Below are positions 7,839 to 17,800 of a stretch of 64,000 nucleotides of DNA, in pieces. The notes below the pieces were generated by a model that was given only the letters and a program-made list of their open reading frames with translations, ran no database searches and was not told where the DNA came from. The position numbers and the translations under genes were made by a program. The DNA is from Alphaproteobacteria bacterium (GTDB lineage: Bacteria > Pseudomonadota > Alphaproteobacteria > Caulobacterales > Hyphomonadaceae): assembly GCA_009909065.1 (NCBI GenBank), contig JAAANZ010000027.1, positions 1-64,000 of the forward strand, read 5' to 3'. Position 1 is the first letter of the stretch; each line of letters starts with the position of its first letter.

Positions 7839-9674
7839 ATGCAGATCCTTCTCTTCGCCGCGCTGGCGCTCGTGCCGCTGATCTTCGCCTTCTCCATGTG
7901 GGAGATGCGCAAGCATCCGCGCGGGCTGTACATCCTCTTCTTCGCGGAGATGTGGGAGCGTTTTTCCTATTACGGGATGCGCGCGCTGCTGATCTTCTAT
8001 CTCACCTGGCATTTCCTGTTCGACAGCGATTTCTCGCTGACCCTGTATGGCGCCTATGTGGCGCTGGTGTATCTCGGGCCGCTGCTCGGCGGCTGGCTGG
8101 CGGACAAATATATCGGCTTTCGCAAGGCGGTGACCTTCGGCGCGGTTCTGCTGGTGGCCGGCCATGGCCTGATGGGCTTTCACGGCCCGCCGGCAAGCGA
8201 GCGACTGGTCGTCGACGGCACCGAATATGCCCTGGAGCGGCCGACCTATAGCGAGACCCGCGATCAGCGAGAGATCATCGTCGGGGGTGAGGCCTATAGC
8301 GTCACGGCATTCGTCCAGCCTGAAGACGGCTCGCCAATTCGCGAAGTGAGCTATACCGGACCGGGTGGAGAGGCGGCTTCGCTGACCGGCACGGTAGAGC
8401 GCGTGCGCAACCCGCTCTACGAGACCATCCTGTTCGCGGCGCTGGCGCTGATCGTGGCGGGCGTCGGCTTCCTCAAGCCGAACATCTCGACCTGTGTCGG
8501 CGCGCTGTATGAGCAGGGGGACCGGCGCCGGGATTCCGGGTTCACGCTCTATTATATGGGCATCAATCTCGGCTCCTTCCTGTCGGGCATTGCCTGTGGC
8601 TGGGCGGCGGCGAATTATGGCTGGTCGCTGGGCTTCGGGCTGGCGGCCATCGGCATGCTGGCCGGGCTCATCGTCTTCGTGATCGGGCAGGGCTGGCTGG
8701 AGGGCCGGGCCGAGCCGCCCGAGGGCGTGGACCTGAAGACACCGGTCTTTGCCGGGCTGAACCGGGAATGGCTGGTCTATCTCTCAGGGCTGGGATTTGC
8801 CGCCGTGGCCTTCGTTCTGCTGCAATTCGCCAGCTTCACCTCGGCGGCGATGTATCCGGTCTTCTTCCTGGTGACCGCCGCGATCGTGGTCTACATGCTG
8901 GCGCGGCTCGATGCCGATACGCGCAATTCGATGATCGGGCTCCTGATCCTGTCGATCTCCTCGGTCCTGTTCTGGACGCTGTTCGACCAGGGGCCGACCT
9001 CGCTGAACCTGTTTGCCGGCGCGCATGTGGTCAACGAGATTGGCGGCCAGGAATTCCCGGCGACATGGCTGCAATCGGCCAATCCGTATTTCATCATCGT
9101 GTTCGCCCCGCTGGTCGCGGCGCTGTGGACCTGGTTGGGCGATCGCGGCTGGGAACCCAACGCCTTCATCAAGTTCGGCTTCGGCATGGTCCAGATCGGG
9201 GCGGGTTTCTATGTGCTCAATCTCGGCATCCAGACCGCGACGCCCGACGCGGCCGGCGCCCTGCGCATCTCGGTCCTGTTCATCATCCTGATGTATCTGT
9301 TGCACACAACGGGGGAGGTGTTCCTCTCGCCGGTGGGCCTGTCGGCGGTGACAAAGATGTCGGCCCCGCAGATTGTCGGCTTCATGATGGGCTACTGGTT
9401 CCTCGCCTCGTCCTTCGCCAATGTCATTGCCGCCGAAGTCGCCAAGCGCACCCAGGTGCCCGAGGGCGCGCCGACGGCCGAGAGTCTTGCGGCTTATAAT
9501 GCGGTCTATCTGCAACTCGGCACCGCGGCGGTGGGCCTCGGCGCGGCGCTGATCCTGCTGAGCCCCTGGCTGCGCAAGCTGTCGCGCCAGTCCGACGACC
9601 ACACGCGCGCCATGGAGGTGGACGCGTCCGGCGTTGCGCTCGACAGGTCCGGGGCGAAATCGCCGGGCGAGTAG
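7839..9674 (+). CDS. Proton-dependent oligopeptide transporter (POT/PTR family)
   Basis: A 611-residue inner-membrane carrier of the POT family, which imports di- and tripeptides with protons. The family signature is visible as RGLYILFFAEMWERFSYYG near the N-terminus (ExxER type) and NPLYETILF...GFLKPNISTCVG in the middle, followed by FTLYYMGINLGSF. A hydrophilic insertion of about 60 residues (around 115-180) separates the early helices from the middle ones, a feature of longer POT relatives. ATG 7839 starts the first transmembrane helix; the frame is open to 7764 but that part is basic and unlikely. Transcribed away from the SYLF gene across a shared 290-bp region. Confidence 0.9.
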   Translation: MQILLFAALALVPLIFAFSMWEMRKHPRGLYILFFAEMWERFSYYGMRALLIFYLTWHFLFDSDFSLTLYGAYVALVYLGPLLGGWLADKYIGFRKAVTFGAVLLVAGHGLMGFHGPPASERLVVDGTEYALERPTYSETRDQREIIVGGEAYSVTAFVQPEDGSPIREVSYTGPGGEAASLTGTVERVRNPLYETILFAALALIVAGVGFLKPNISTCVGALYEQGDRRRDSGFTLYYMGINLGSFLSGIACGWAAANYGWSLGFGLAAIGMLAGLIVFVIGQGWLEGRAEPPEGVDLKTPVFAGLNREWLVYLSGLGFAAVAFVLLQFASFTSAAMYPVFFLVTAAIVVYMLARLDADTRNSMIGLLILSISSVLFWTLFDQGPTSLNLFAGAHVVNEIGGQEFPATWLQSANPYFIIVFAPLVAALWTWLGDRGWEPNAFIKFGFGMVQIGAGFYVLNLGIQTATPDAAGALRISVLFIILMYLLHTTGEVFLSPVGLSAVTKMSAPQIVGFMMGYWFLASSFANVIAAEVAKRTQVPEGAPTAESLAAYNAVYLQLGTAAVGLGAALILLSPWLRKLSRQSDDHTRAMEVDASGVALDRSGAKSPGE

Positions 9675-9704
9675 GGCCGCAAAGCCGTCGTTGCCGGCGC
9701 GGCT

Positions 9705-10178
9705 TCAGCAGCTTGCGGTGATGTCCGCGCCCGTGCAGCCGGCATCGGCGAGGCTGACAGTCGGGTAGCCCTCACTGTTCCAGCCGTTGCGCGCGAGCAT
9801 GCCGCCGGCCACGCTCGTGACATGGGGGTATCCGGCGCGTTTCAGCCGGTCGCGCGCCGTTTTCGAGCGGTTGCCCGAACGGCAGATGAAGGCGATTTTC
9901 GCTGACTGGTCGCCGCCGGTGATCGCCTCCACCTCCCCGACAAAGGCCGGATCCTGAAGCGACACGCGCTCTGCGCCGCGGGCGAGCCCGGTCTGCGCCC
10001 ATTCCCCGGGTGTGCGCACATCGATCAGGATGACATCGTCCTCGATCATGGCGCGGCGGGCCTCGGCCGCGCTGATCTCGGCCCTGAGATCAGACGCCGG
10101 CAGGCCGGCGCCCTCATCCGCGCAGGCGCCGAGAGACAGCGCGCCTGAAAGCGCGCAGACGAGCGCCTTCAGCCTCAT
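9705..10178 (-). CDS. Rhodanese-like lipoprotein
   Basis: A 157-residue periplasmic lipoprotein. The signal peptide ends at LGAC, followed by one rhodanese domain with ILIDVRTPGEW and the active-site loop CRSGNRS (catalytic Cys about 98), then GGMLARNGW. Rhodaneses carry sulfur as persulfide; the physiological acceptor is unknown. Two more cysteines near the C-terminus (DAGCTGADITASC) could form a disulfide. The start overlaps the tldD stop by 4 bp (ATGA), so the two are co-translated. Confidence 0.9.
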   Translation of the reverse strand: MRLKALVCALSGALSLGACADEGAGLPASDLRAEISAAEARRAMIEDDVILIDVRTPGEWAQTGLARGAERVSLQDPAFVGEVEAITGGDQSAKIAFICRSGNRSKTARDRLKRAGYPHVTSVAGGMLARNGWNSEGYPTVSLADAGCTGADITASC

Positions 10179-11578
10179 CCTGCGCCCCCGACGGTCAGGC
10201 CTGCGAGTTTCAGGCTGGGCTGGCCCACGCCGACGGGAACGGTCTGACCGGCCTTGCCACAGGTACCCACCCCGTCATCCATGGCGAAATCGTTGCCGAT
10301 CATCTCGACCTGGCTGAGCGCGCTCGGACCGTGGCCGATCAGCGTGGCATTCTTGACCGGCGCGACGACCTTGCCGTTTTCGACCAGATAGGCCTCGGTG
10401 CACTGGAAGACGAAATTGCCCGATGTGATATCCACCTGTCCGCCGCCGAAATCGACGGCCCAGATGCCGCGCCCGATCGAGGCCACCATTTCCCCGGGAT
10501 CGTGTTCGCCGGCGAGCATCACCGTATTGGTCATGCGGGGCATGATGCCGGAATCATAGCTTTCGCGCCGGCCGTTTCCGGACGGGGCATGGCCCATCAG
10601 CCGGGCATTCTGGCGGTCCTGCATATAGCCCTTCAGGACGCCGTCCTCGATCAGGACATTGCGCCGGCTCGGCGTGCCCTCATCATCGAATGAGAGCGAG
10701 CCGCGGCGATGTTCCATCGTGCCATCATCGACGATCGTCACGCCGCGGGAGGCGACCTGCTCGCCGATCCGGCCGGCATAGACGCTGGTGCCCTTGCGGT
10801 TGAAATCGCCTTCGAGCCCGTGGCCGACGGCCTCGTGCAGCAGCACGGCCGGCCAGCCAGGGCCGAGCACGACCTCCATCTCGCCCGCCGGCGTGGGGAC
10901 GCTGTCGAGATTGGTTTCGGCCTTTTTCAAGGCGCGGCGCACAAGCCCCTTCCAGCGGTCGGGAGCGATCCATTCATCATAGGCCGCGCGCCCGCCGGCC
11001 CCGGCCGAGGCGCTTTCGCGCCGGCCATCCTGTTCGAGCGTGACGGAGACGTTGAGGCGCACCAGCGGGCGGACTTCATGCATGGCCTCGCCGCCGGGCC
11101 GGAGAATGTCGACCTCGCGCCGCGAGCCGGCAAGCGAGACCGAGACCTGCACAACGCGCGGATCCTGCGCGCGCGCCCAGGCGTCGATCTCGGACAGGAG
11201 CGCCGTCTTGGCGCCGAAATCGGGGGCCTCGGTCGGGTCGATCTGGGCATAAAGGCGCTGGTTGGTGGGTGTCGGGCCGACATCGAGCGTTCCGGAATAG
11301 CCGCGCCGGGCCCGGGCGGCGGTTTCGGCCGCACGCGCGATGGCCGCTTCGCTGAGTTCGGCGGCATGGGCATTGCCGCTGGCCTCACCCGCCACCACGC
11401 GCAGGCCAAACCCCTGCCCGGAATCAAAGGCGGCCGATTTCAGCCGGCCGTCATCGAAGACGAAACTCTCCGAACGGGTGCGTTCGACGAACAGATCACC
11501 ATCATCGGCGCCGGAGGTGGCATCGGCGAGGAGGGCGGTGGCGCGGGCCCGGTCAAAGGGCAGGGATGTGTCACTCAT
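10175..11578 (-). CDS. tldD: Metalloprotease TldD
   Basis: A 467-residue TldD, catalytic subunit of the TldD/TldE zinc protease that trims peptides such as microcin B17 and modified-peptide precursors in the cytoplasm. The zinc motif HEAVGHGLEGD is present, followed by FNRKGTSVY and the conserved end SQVEMIGNDFAMDDGVG. Start ATG 11578 (MSDTSLP) is taken; the frame is open to 11614. tldE is not in this window, which is common because the two subunits are often unlinked. Confidence 0.95.
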   Translation of the reverse strand: MSDTSLPFDRARATALLADATSGADDGDLFVERTRSESFVFDDGRLKSAAFDSGQGFGLRVVAGEASGNAHAAELSEAAIARAAETAARARRGYSGTLDVGPTPTNQRLYAQIDPTEAPDFGAKTALLSEIDAWARAQDPRVVQVSVSLAGSRREVDILRPGGEAMHEVRPLVRLNVSVTLEQDGRRESASAGAGGRAAYDEWIAPDRWKGLVRRALKKAETNLDSVPTPAGEMEVVLGPGWPAVLLHEAVGHGLEGDFNRKGTSVYAGRIGEQVASRGVTIVDDGTMEHRRGSLSFDDEGTPSRRNVLIEDGVLKGYMQDRQNARLMGHAPSGNGRRESYDSGIMPRMTNTVMLAGEHDPGEMVASIGRGIWAVDFGGGQVDITSGNFVFQCTEAYLVENGKVVAPVKNATLIGHGPSALSQVEMIGNDFAMDDGVGTCGKAGQTVPVGVGQPSLKLAGLTVGGAG

Positions 11579-11623
11579 GACCGTGAAGATGAGGCCCGCG
11601 CGCGCCGCTGACAAGACGGCCGG

Positions 11624-12178
11624 TCAGTTCTTCGTGACGGTGAACCGGGCCAGCTGGCGGTCGACGCGTTCCCAGTCCGGCTTGAGATCCTTGGCGCTCT
11701 GGAAATCGTAATAGGCCCCCGGAACGTCGCCCGACTGTTCGCGCGCGATCGCACGATTGTAGTAGGCCGAATGAAGGTCTTCGGTTTCCAGTTCGATGGC
11801 CTTGTCGAGAGCCTCGCGCGCAGCTTCATAATCATCCATGAAGATCAGAGCCGCGCCGCGGTTGAGATAGGCCGCACCGAGATCGGGCCGCAGGTCGAGC
11901 GCGGATTGATAGTCTTCCAGCGAGTCCTCGAGATTGTCGGCGCGCATCCGGGCGATGCCGCGATTGATATAGGTGGCCGCGCGATTCTCCCGGGTGAGGG
12001 TTTCCTGACGCAGGGCATCGGTGCAGATGCGATCGACCTTGCGGAAATTCGTTTCCCCGGCCTTGACAGCCTTGTAACAGTCACTCGCCAGACCGCCGCC
12101 GATAACCATCGTCTGTGGAATGGCGCTTGCCGCGGGCAGGGCGAGAGCAAGGGTGGCAAAAAGGGCTTTGCGCAACAT
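11624..12178 (-). CDS. Secreted tetratricopeptide-repeat protein
   Basis: A 184-residue protein with a cleavable signal peptide (LALALPAASA) and three to four TPR units, seen as ATYINRGIARMRADNLEDS, AAYLNRGAALIFMDDYEAA and SAYYNRAIAREQSGDVPGA. It likely acts as a periplasmic scaffold. Start ATG 12178 follows a perfect aggagg ribosome site. A cysteine pair (DCYKAV, RICTDAL) precedes the repeats. Similar small TPR proteins are widespread in Caulobacterales-type genomes with no defined role. Confidence 0.85.
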   Translation of the reverse strand: MLRKALFATLALALPAASAIPQTMVIGGGLASDCYKAVKAGETNFRKVDRICTDALRQETLTRENRAATYINRGIARMRADNLEDSLEDYQSALDLRPDLGAAYLNRGAALIFMDDYEAAREALDKAIELETEDLHSAYYNRAIAREQSGDVPGAYYDFQSAKDLKPDWERVDRQLARFTVTKN

Positions 12179-12341
12179 GACGGCCTCCTGTTCGTGTTCG
12201 GCGCACATTAGCACAGCTCCGGGATTTCAAAATCGCTCCTCTGAAAAACCGCCTGCGACAATATTGCTGCCGCCGCCCCCTCGCCGGATGGCCCGCCGCG
12301 CGGTAACTCAGGTCCCGATAGAATTGCCGAAGGAGTCGCTT

Positions 12342-13280
12342 GTGCGCGCATTGCTGACACTCTTGCTGACGGGCCTTGCTGCCGGGACGGCCCATGCCGC
12401 CCGACCGGAAGAGGGAGCGCTGGGCCTCCAGCCGGCCGCGACGCGGATCATGGAAAGGCTGCATTTCTTCCATGGCTTCGTCATGGTGTTCCTCACCGCG
12501 GTCGTTATCCTCGTTCTCGGCCTGCTGGTCTGGGTCATGGTCCGGTATAACCGGAAATCCAATGACGAGCCGCGCCGCTTCAGCCACAACACGCTTGTCG
12601 AGGTGGTCTGGACGGTCGTGCCCGTCGTGATCCTCGTCCTGATCGCGATCCCGTCCTTCCCGAACCTGTATTACCAGGATGCCGAGCCGGACCTGGACAA
12701 GATTGCGCAATCAGGTGATCTCGACGATCCGAACGTCTATCCCGAGGCGGCCGAAAAGGGCTGGCTGACGGTCAAGGCGCAGGGCAATCAGTGGAACTGG
12801 ACCTACCAGTATCCCGACTTTGTCGACGACGCCGGCTATGCGATGGAATTCGTGTCGAACCCGCTGCATGTCGGGCTGTCGGACGATCCCGCTCATACTC
12901 AGGATGCGCCGCGCAATCTCGCCGTGGACTATCCGATGGTGGTGCCGGCCAATCGCTATATTCGCTACCAGACGACAGCCTCGGACGTGATCCATTCCTG
13001 GACCGTTCCGTCATTCGGGGTGAAGACAGATGCGATCCCCGGCAAGCTGAACCAGGGCTGGTTCCTGGTCGAGGAGCCGGGCGTTTATTACGGCCAGTGT
13101 TCAGAGCTTTGCGGTGTCAACCATGCCTTCATGCCGATCGAGGTACGCGTGGTGCCCGAGGACCAGTTCGATCGCTGGGCCGAAACCATGATGGAAGGCG
13201 ATTATGACGCTGCCGCCGAGATTGTCGCCGAAATCGAACCGCTGGACGAAGAGGCGACCCGCCTCGCCGCCGCGCAATAA
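12342..13280 (+). CDS. ctaC: Cytochrome c oxidase subunit II
   Basis: A 312-residue aa3-type oxidase subunit II that accepts electrons from cytochrome c at the dinuclear CuA site. A signal peptide (LLTLLLTGLAAGTAHA) and two transmembrane helices lead to a periplasmic cupredoxin domain; the CuA ligands are in GQCSELCGVNHAFM (about 250-263) with the aromatic patch QGNQWNWTYQYP upstream. The start is GTG 12342 with aaggag 8 bases before; the longer open frame back to 12120 reads through the divergent TPR promoter and is rejected. First gene of the oxidase operon ctaC-ctaD-ctaB-(small)-ctaG-ctaE-SURF1. Confidence 0.96.
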   Translation: MRALLTLLLTGLAAGTAHAARPEEGALGLQPAATRIMERLHFFHGFVMVFLTAVVILVLGLLVWVMVRYNRKSNDEPRRFSHNTLVEVVWTVVPVVILVLIAIPSFPNLYYQDAEPDLDKIAQSGDLDDPNVYPEAAEKGWLTVKAQGNQWNWTYQYPDFVDDAGYAMEFVSNPLHVGLSDDPAHTQDAPRNLAVDYPMVVPANRYIRYQTTASDVIHSWTVPSFGVKTDAIPGKLNQGWFLVEEPGVYYGQCSELCGVNHAFMPIEVRVVPEDQFDRWAETMMEGDYDAAAEIVAEIEPLDEEATRLAAAQ

Positions 13281-13306
13281 GCCAGAGGAACTGAAAGAGA
13301 CTCGCC

Positions 13307-14977
13307 ATGCCCATGGATGAAATCACACTCGATCAGGCCGGTCAGGAGCATGACCACAAGCCTGGCTTCTTCACGCGCTGGTTCTTTTCCACGAACCACA
13401 AGGATATCGGGACCCTCTACCTGATCTTTGCGCTCATCGCCGGGATTATCGGCTATGCGCTTTCAGGCCTGATCCGCTGGGAACTGGCCGAGCCGGGCAT
13501 CGGCCCGCTGACCATGTTCGTCGCGGGGGAAGGCGATGCGGCGGTCGAGGCGGCCAAGCATTTCTACAATACGGTCATCACCTATCACGGCCTGATCATG
13601 ATCTTTTTCATGGTCATGCCGGCCCTGATCGGGGGCTTCGGCAACTGGTTCGTGCCGCTGATGATCGGCGCGCCGGACATGGCCTTCCCGCGCATGAACA
13701 ATATTTCCTTCTGGCTGACGGCGGCGGCTTTCATCCTGCTCATGATCTCGATGTTCGTTCCCGGTGGATCGGCCGGTAATGGCTTTGGCGGCGGCTGGGT
13801 GCTCTATCCGCCGCTTTCGGGGCTGAAGGGGCATCCGGGCCCGGCCATGGATCTCGTCATCCTGTCGCTCCACACGGCCGGGATCGCCTCCATTCTCGGC
13901 GCGATCAATTTCATCGTGACCATTCTCAACATGCGCGCGCCGGGCATGACCATCCACAAGATGCCCCTGTTTGCCTGGTCGATGCTGATCACCGCGATTC
14001 TGCTGCTGCTGGCCCTGCCGGTGCTCGCCGGCGCGCTGACCATGCTGCTGACGGACCGCAATTTCGGCTCGCAATTCTTCGTGCCGGAAGGCGGCGGTGA
14101 CCCGGTGATGTTCCAGCACCTGTTCTGGTTCTTCGGGCATCCGGAAGTCTATATCATGATCCTGCCGGCCTTCGGCATCATCTCGCACATCGTGTCGACC
14201 TTCTCGCGAAAGCCGATCTTCGGCTATCTCGGCATGGCCTATGCGATGGTCGCCATCGGCTTCATCGGCTTCATCGTGTGGGCGCACCACATGTATACGG
14301 TCGGCATGAACCTGGACCTGAAAGCCTATTTCGTGGCAGCGACCATGGTGATCGCGGTGCCCACGGGCATCAAGATCTTCTCCTGGATCGCGACGATGTG
14401 GGGCGGCTCGATCGAGTTCAAGGTGCCCATGCTCTGGGCGATCGGTTTCATCTTCCTGTTCACAATCGGCGGCGTGACCGGCGTGATGCTCGCCAATGCC
14501 GGGATCGACCATATCCTGCACGACACCTATTATGTGGTCGCGCACTTCCACTACGTGCTCTCGCTGGGGGCCGTGTTCGGCTTGTTCGCGGCCTGGTATT
14601 ACTGGTTCGAGAAGATGTTCGGCGTGAAGTATAATGAGCGGATCGGACAGGTGCATTTCTGGCTGATGTTCGTCGGCTCGAACGTCATCTTCTTCCCGCA
14701 GCACTTCCTCGGCCTGCACGGGGCCCCGCGCCGCTATGTCGACATGGCGGAAGGTTTCCAGATGTGGAATGCGGTGTCATCCTGGGGATATGTGATCACC
14801 CTGGTGGCGACGGCCGTTTTCTTTGTCGGGCTCGTCGAGGCGATGGTCCGCCGGCGCAAGGCCGAGGCCAATCCCTGGGGCGAGGGCGCGACAACCCTGG
14901 AATGGACCCTGTCCTCACCACCGCCCTTCCACCAGTTCAACACGCTTCCGGTGGTGAAATCAGAGGGCGGCCACTAG
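13307..14977 (+). CDS. ctaD: Cytochrome c oxidase subunit I
   Basis: A 556-residue catalytic subunit of the haem-copper oxidase, with twelve transmembrane helices. Haem a and a3 and CuB ligands are in [32 protein letters not shown] and [14 protein letters not shown]; the HPEVY Tyr-His crosslink pair identifies a type A proton-pumping enzyme. The start is ATG 13307 (MPMDEIT) or ATG 13313. It follows ctaC by 26 bp and is certainly cotranscribed. Confidence 0.97.
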   Translation: MPMDEITLDQAGQEHDHKPGFFTRWFFSTNHKDIGTLYLIFALIAGIIGYALSGLIRWELAEPGIGPLTMFVAGEGDAAVEAAKHFYNTVITYHGLIMIFFMVMPALIGGFGNWFVPLMIGAPDMAFPRMNNISFWLTAAAFILLMISMFVPGGSAGNGFGGGWVLYPPLSGLKGHPGPAMDLVILSLHTAGIASILGAINFIVTILNMRAPGMTIHKMPLFAWSMLITAILLLLALPVLAGALTMLLTDRNFGSQFFVPEGGGDPVMFQHLFWFFGHPEVYIMILPAFGIISHIVSTFSRKPIFGYLGMAYAMVAIGFIGFIVWAHHMYTVGMNLDLKAYFVAATMVIAVPTGIKIFSWIATMWGGSIEFKVPMLWAIGFIFLFTIGGVTGVMLANAGIDHILHDTYYVVAHFHYVLSLGAVFGLFAAWYYWFEKMFGVKYNERIGQVHFWLMFVGSNVIFFPQHFLGLHGAPRRYVDMAEGFQMWNAVSSWGYVITLVATAVFFVGLVEAMVRRRKAEANPWGEGATTLEWTLSSPPPFHQFNTLPVVKSEGGH

Positions 14978-14999
14978 GCAGGGCGCGAGACGAGCAGAC

Positions 15000-15026
15000 G
15001 CCCGCGGCCCGGAGAGGGTCGCGGGC
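15000..15026 (+). terminator. Strong hairpin between ctaD and ctaB
   Basis: gcccgcggccc at 15000-15010 pairs with gggtcgcgggc at 15016-15026 (11 bp with one G-U pair, loop ggaga). There is no T-run after it, so full termination is not expected; it may protect the 3' end of the ctaCD message or attenuate expression of the assembly genes downstream. Confidence 0.5.
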
Positions 15027-15103
15027 TTCGCAATATCAAAAGCGGCTTTTGTGCTGCCGCCACTCCTCTGGCCAGTTTTGCAGATGAGGCAAATACAAAC
15101 GCG

Positions 15104-16063
15104 ATGACCGACCAGCCGATCAGTTCCGACCTGCCCGTCGCCACCGCCGGCGATTATGTGCAACTGCTCAAGCCGCGCATCATGATGCTCGTCGTGTTCA
15201 CCGCGGCCGCCGGGCTCGTGGCAGCGCAGGGCATGTCCGGCGTGACCATTCACCCGCTGATGGGCGCGATCGCGATCCTCGCAGTCGCTCTGGGTTCCGG
15301 CGCGGCGGGCGCCATCAATATGTGGTACGACGCCGATATCGACGCGGTGATGTCACGCACCTCGACCCGGCCGATCCCGTCAGGCGCCGTGCCGAAGGAA
15401 GAGGCGCTGGCCATGGGCCTCATAATGTCCGCCGCCTCCGTCCTCCTGATGTGGCTCGCCAGCAATACGCTGGCGGCCGCCCTGCTGGCTTTCTCCATCG
15501 TCTATTATGGCGTGATCTACACGATGTGGCTGAAGCGGGCGACGCCGCAGAATATCGTCATTGGCGGCGGGGCAGGGGCTTTCCCGCCAGTGATCGGCTG
15601 GGCGGCGGTGACAGGCAATACCCCGCTCGATGCCTGGCTTCTCTTCGCGATCATATTCATGTGGACGCCGCCGCATTTCTGGGCGCTGAGCCTGCTGGCG
15701 CACAAGGAATACGAGAAGGCCGGGGTGCCGATGCTGCCCGTGACCCATGGCGCGCGCGCCACGCGGCGCCAGGTGCTGGCCTATACGCTCGTGCTCGCGC
15801 CGCTGGGGCTGGCCCCTGTGCTGACCGGTCTGGGCGGGACGATCTATGCACTCACTGCCGGCCTGCTCGGCCTCGTCTTCCTGGCCCTGTCCGGGCGGGT
15901 TGCGTTTTCGACTGCCGGGGAGCGTGACGCACTGCCGCGCGACAATCGCGCCGCAGCGAAGCTGTTCGCCTTTTCCATCCTCTATCTCTTCCTCATATTT
16001 GCAGCATTGATGCTGGAACATGCCACCGGCTGGCACTGGCCGGTGAGTGAGGTAACGCGATGA
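15104..16063 (+). CDS. ctaB: Protohaem IX farnesyltransferase (haem O synthase)
   Basis: A 319-residue UbiA-superfamily membrane prenyltransferase that converts haem B to haem O, precursor of haem A for the oxidase encoded next door. The aspartate-rich motif appears as NMWYDADIDAVMSRTSTRPI and the second polar loop as KEYEKAGVPMLPVTHG. About eight to nine hydrophobic helices are visible. Its stop overlaps the start of the small gene that follows (ATGA). Confidence 0.95.
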   Translation: MTDQPISSDLPVATAGDYVQLLKPRIMMLVVFTAAAGLVAAQGMSGVTIHPLMGAIAILAVALGSGAAGAINMWYDADIDAVMSRTSTRPIPSGAVPKEEALAMGLIMSAASVLLMWLASNTLAAALLAFSIVYYGVIYTMWLKRATPQNIVIGGGAGAFPPVIGWAAVTGNTPLDAWLLFAIIFMWTPPHFWALSLLAHKEYEKAGVPMLPVTHGARATRRQVLAYTLVLAPLGLAPVLTGLGGTIYALTAGLLGLVFLALSGRVAFSTAGERDALPRDNRAAAKLFAFSILYLFLIFAALMLEHATGWHWPVSEVTR

Positions 16064-16251
16064 CGGACGAAGACAGGATCGAACGCGTGGAACTAAGCGA
16101 GCGGGAAATTGCCGCGCGCAAGCGGCGCAATCTCTGGCTTGCCCTGGCCCTGTTCGGCTTCGTCATTCTTGTCGGCGCCGTGACCATGGTCCGGCTGAGT
16201 CAAACAGGTATGGGACCAGATCAGGAGTTCTATTGGCACATCGACAACTAG
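16060..16251 (+). CDS. Small single-pass membrane protein of the oxidase cluster (CoxF-like)
   Basis: A 63-residue protein: an acidic then basic N-terminus (EREIAARKRRN), one transmembrane helix (LWLALALFGFVILVGAVTMV, about 25-44) and a short periplasmic tail. It overlaps ctaB by 4 bp and the ctaG start by 19 bp. Small proteins of this kind occupy the same position in many alphaproteobacterial ctaB-ctaG clusters and are thought to help oxidase assembly; no enzymatic motif is present. Confidence 0.8.
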   Translation: MTDEDRIERVELSEREIAARKRRNLWLALALFGFVILVGAVTMVRLSQTGMGPDQEFYWHIDN

Positions 16252-16781
16252 TCCTGCTTCTCGCTGCACTCGTCACCGGGATGCTGGCGCTCTCCTTTGC
16301 CGCCGAGCCGCTTTACAACACCTTCTGCCGCGTCACCGGCTTTGGTGGCACAACGCGCGTGGCGGAGGCGGCCCCTGATCGTGTCGTCGACCGGGCTGTC
16401 GATATCCGTTTCGACGCCAACACCTCCGGTGTGCCGATCCGTTTCCGCCCGCTTCAGACCTCGCACGAGATCCGGCTGGGCGAGCATGGCCTCGCCTTCT
16501 ATGAGGCGACCAATACGTCTGATCAGCCCGTTTCGCTCATCGCCAGCTACAATGTGACACCGCACAAGGCGGGGCCGTATTTCAACAAGCTGGAGTGTTT
16601 CTGCTTCGAGGAGCGGATCATCGGGCCGGGTGAAACCAAGAAACTGCCCGTGGTCTTCTTCGTCTCGCCGGATCTTGATGACAGACGGCTCCTTGAGGAT
16701 GTCGGCACGATCACCCTGTCCTACACCTTTTTCCACTACGAGGACTGGCAGGGTGCGACGAAAGAGGCCAGTCTCGACTAG
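16233..16781 (+). CDS. ctaG: Cytochrome c oxidase assembly protein CtaG (Cox11)
   Basis: A 182-residue copper chaperone that inserts CuB into subunit I. One N-terminal anchor helix ([18 protein letters not shown]) is followed by a periplasmic immunoglobulin-like domain with [18 protein letters not shown] and the copper-binding pair in [10 protein letters not shown]. Start TTG 16233 lies inside the previous gene, so translation is coupled. Confidence 0.94.
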   Translation: MAHRQLVLLLAALVTGMLALSFAAEPLYNTFCRVTGFGGTTRVAEAAPDRVVDRAVDIRFDANTSGVPIRFRPLQTSHEIRLGEHGLAFYEATNTSDQPVSLIASYNVTPHKAGPYFNKLECFCFEERIIGPGETKKLPVVFFVSPDLDDRRLLEDVGTITLSYTFFHYEDWQGATKEASLD

Positions 16782-16855
16782 GGTGTTGCGACACCCGTGC
16801 GGCCCGGTCTAAGACAAGCGGCGATTCTACAGACAATGCATCGGGGTATGCCTCC

Positions 16856-17722
16856 ATGGCCCATGGCGAAGTGAAGCACGACTATCATCTTGTGAACCCG
16901 TCTCCCTGGCCCTTGCTCGGCTCGCTGTTCGTGGCGGTGCTGGCCCTTGGCTTTGTCACCTACACAAAGGGCCTGTTCGGGCTCGAGCCGGGCACAATGT
17001 GGTTGATGGGGCTCGGCCTCCTGGGCGTGATGTATGTGATGTTCGGGTGGTGGCGCGATGTCGTGAAGGAAAGCCGTGCCGGCGATCACACGCCCGTCGT
17101 GCAGATCGGCCTGCGCTACGGCATGATCCTGTTCATCCTGTCCGAGGTGATGTTCTTCGTCGCCTGGTTCTGGGGCTTTTTCGAGTTCGCCATCTTCTGG
17201 CCCGAGCGGACAGCGACCTGGGACGCGGCCAATCCGATCTATGCCGACAGCCTGTCGCGCTTTGCTGACTGGCCGCCGGCGGGTGTGGAGACCTTCGACC
17301 CCTTCCACCTGCCGCTGATCAATACGCTTGTCCTGCTCTTGTCGGGCACCACGGTGACCTGGGCGCACCACGCGCTTCAGCATGGCGACCGGTCCGGGGC
17401 GCGCAACGGGCTCATTCTCACGGTTGTTCTGGGCATGCTTTTCACCGCGCTGCAGGTGCTCGAATACAGCCATGCCGGCTTTACCTATGACGGCACGCTG
17501 TACGGTTCGGCCTTCTACATGGCGACCGGTTTTCACGGGGCGCATGTGGTGATCGGCACCATCTTCCTGGCGGTCTGCCTGATCCGTCTGATGGTGGGCG
17601 GGTTCACCCCGCAGAAGCATTTCGGCTTCGAGGCGGCGGCCTGGTACTGGCACTTTGTTGACGTGGTCTGGCTGTTCCTGTTCGCCTTCGTCTATGTGGT
17701 GCCCTATCTCGTGCTCGGCTGA
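16856..17722 (+). CDS. ctaE: Cytochrome c oxidase subunit III
   Basis: A 288-residue subunit III with seven transmembrane helices, stabilising the catalytic core and the proton path. Family marks are [13 protein letters not shown] at the start, [21 protein letters not shown] (acidic residue in helix III) and [12 protein letters not shown] followed by [14 protein letters not shown]. It follows ctaG by 74 bp. Confidence 0.96.
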   Translation: MAHGEVKHDYHLVNPSPWPLLGSLFVAVLALGFVTYTKGLFGLEPGTMWLMGLGLLGVMYVMFGWWRDVVKESRAGDHTPVVQIGLRYGMILFILSEVMFFVAWFWGFFEFAIFWPERTATWDAANPIYADSLSRFADWPPAGVETFDPFHLPLINTLVLLLSGTTVTWAHHALQHGDRSGARNGLILTVVLGMLFTALQVLEYSHAGFTYDGTLYGSAFYMATGFHGAHVVIGTIFLAVCLIRLMVGGFTPQKHFGFEAAAWYWHFVDVVWLFLFAFVYVVPYLVLG

Positions 17723-17800
17723 GGCCGTTCACCTGGCGGGTCCGAGCGCGCTCGACCTGAAACCGGCGCCCGCCCCGGCGCCTCGCGCCAAAGAGCCTCC

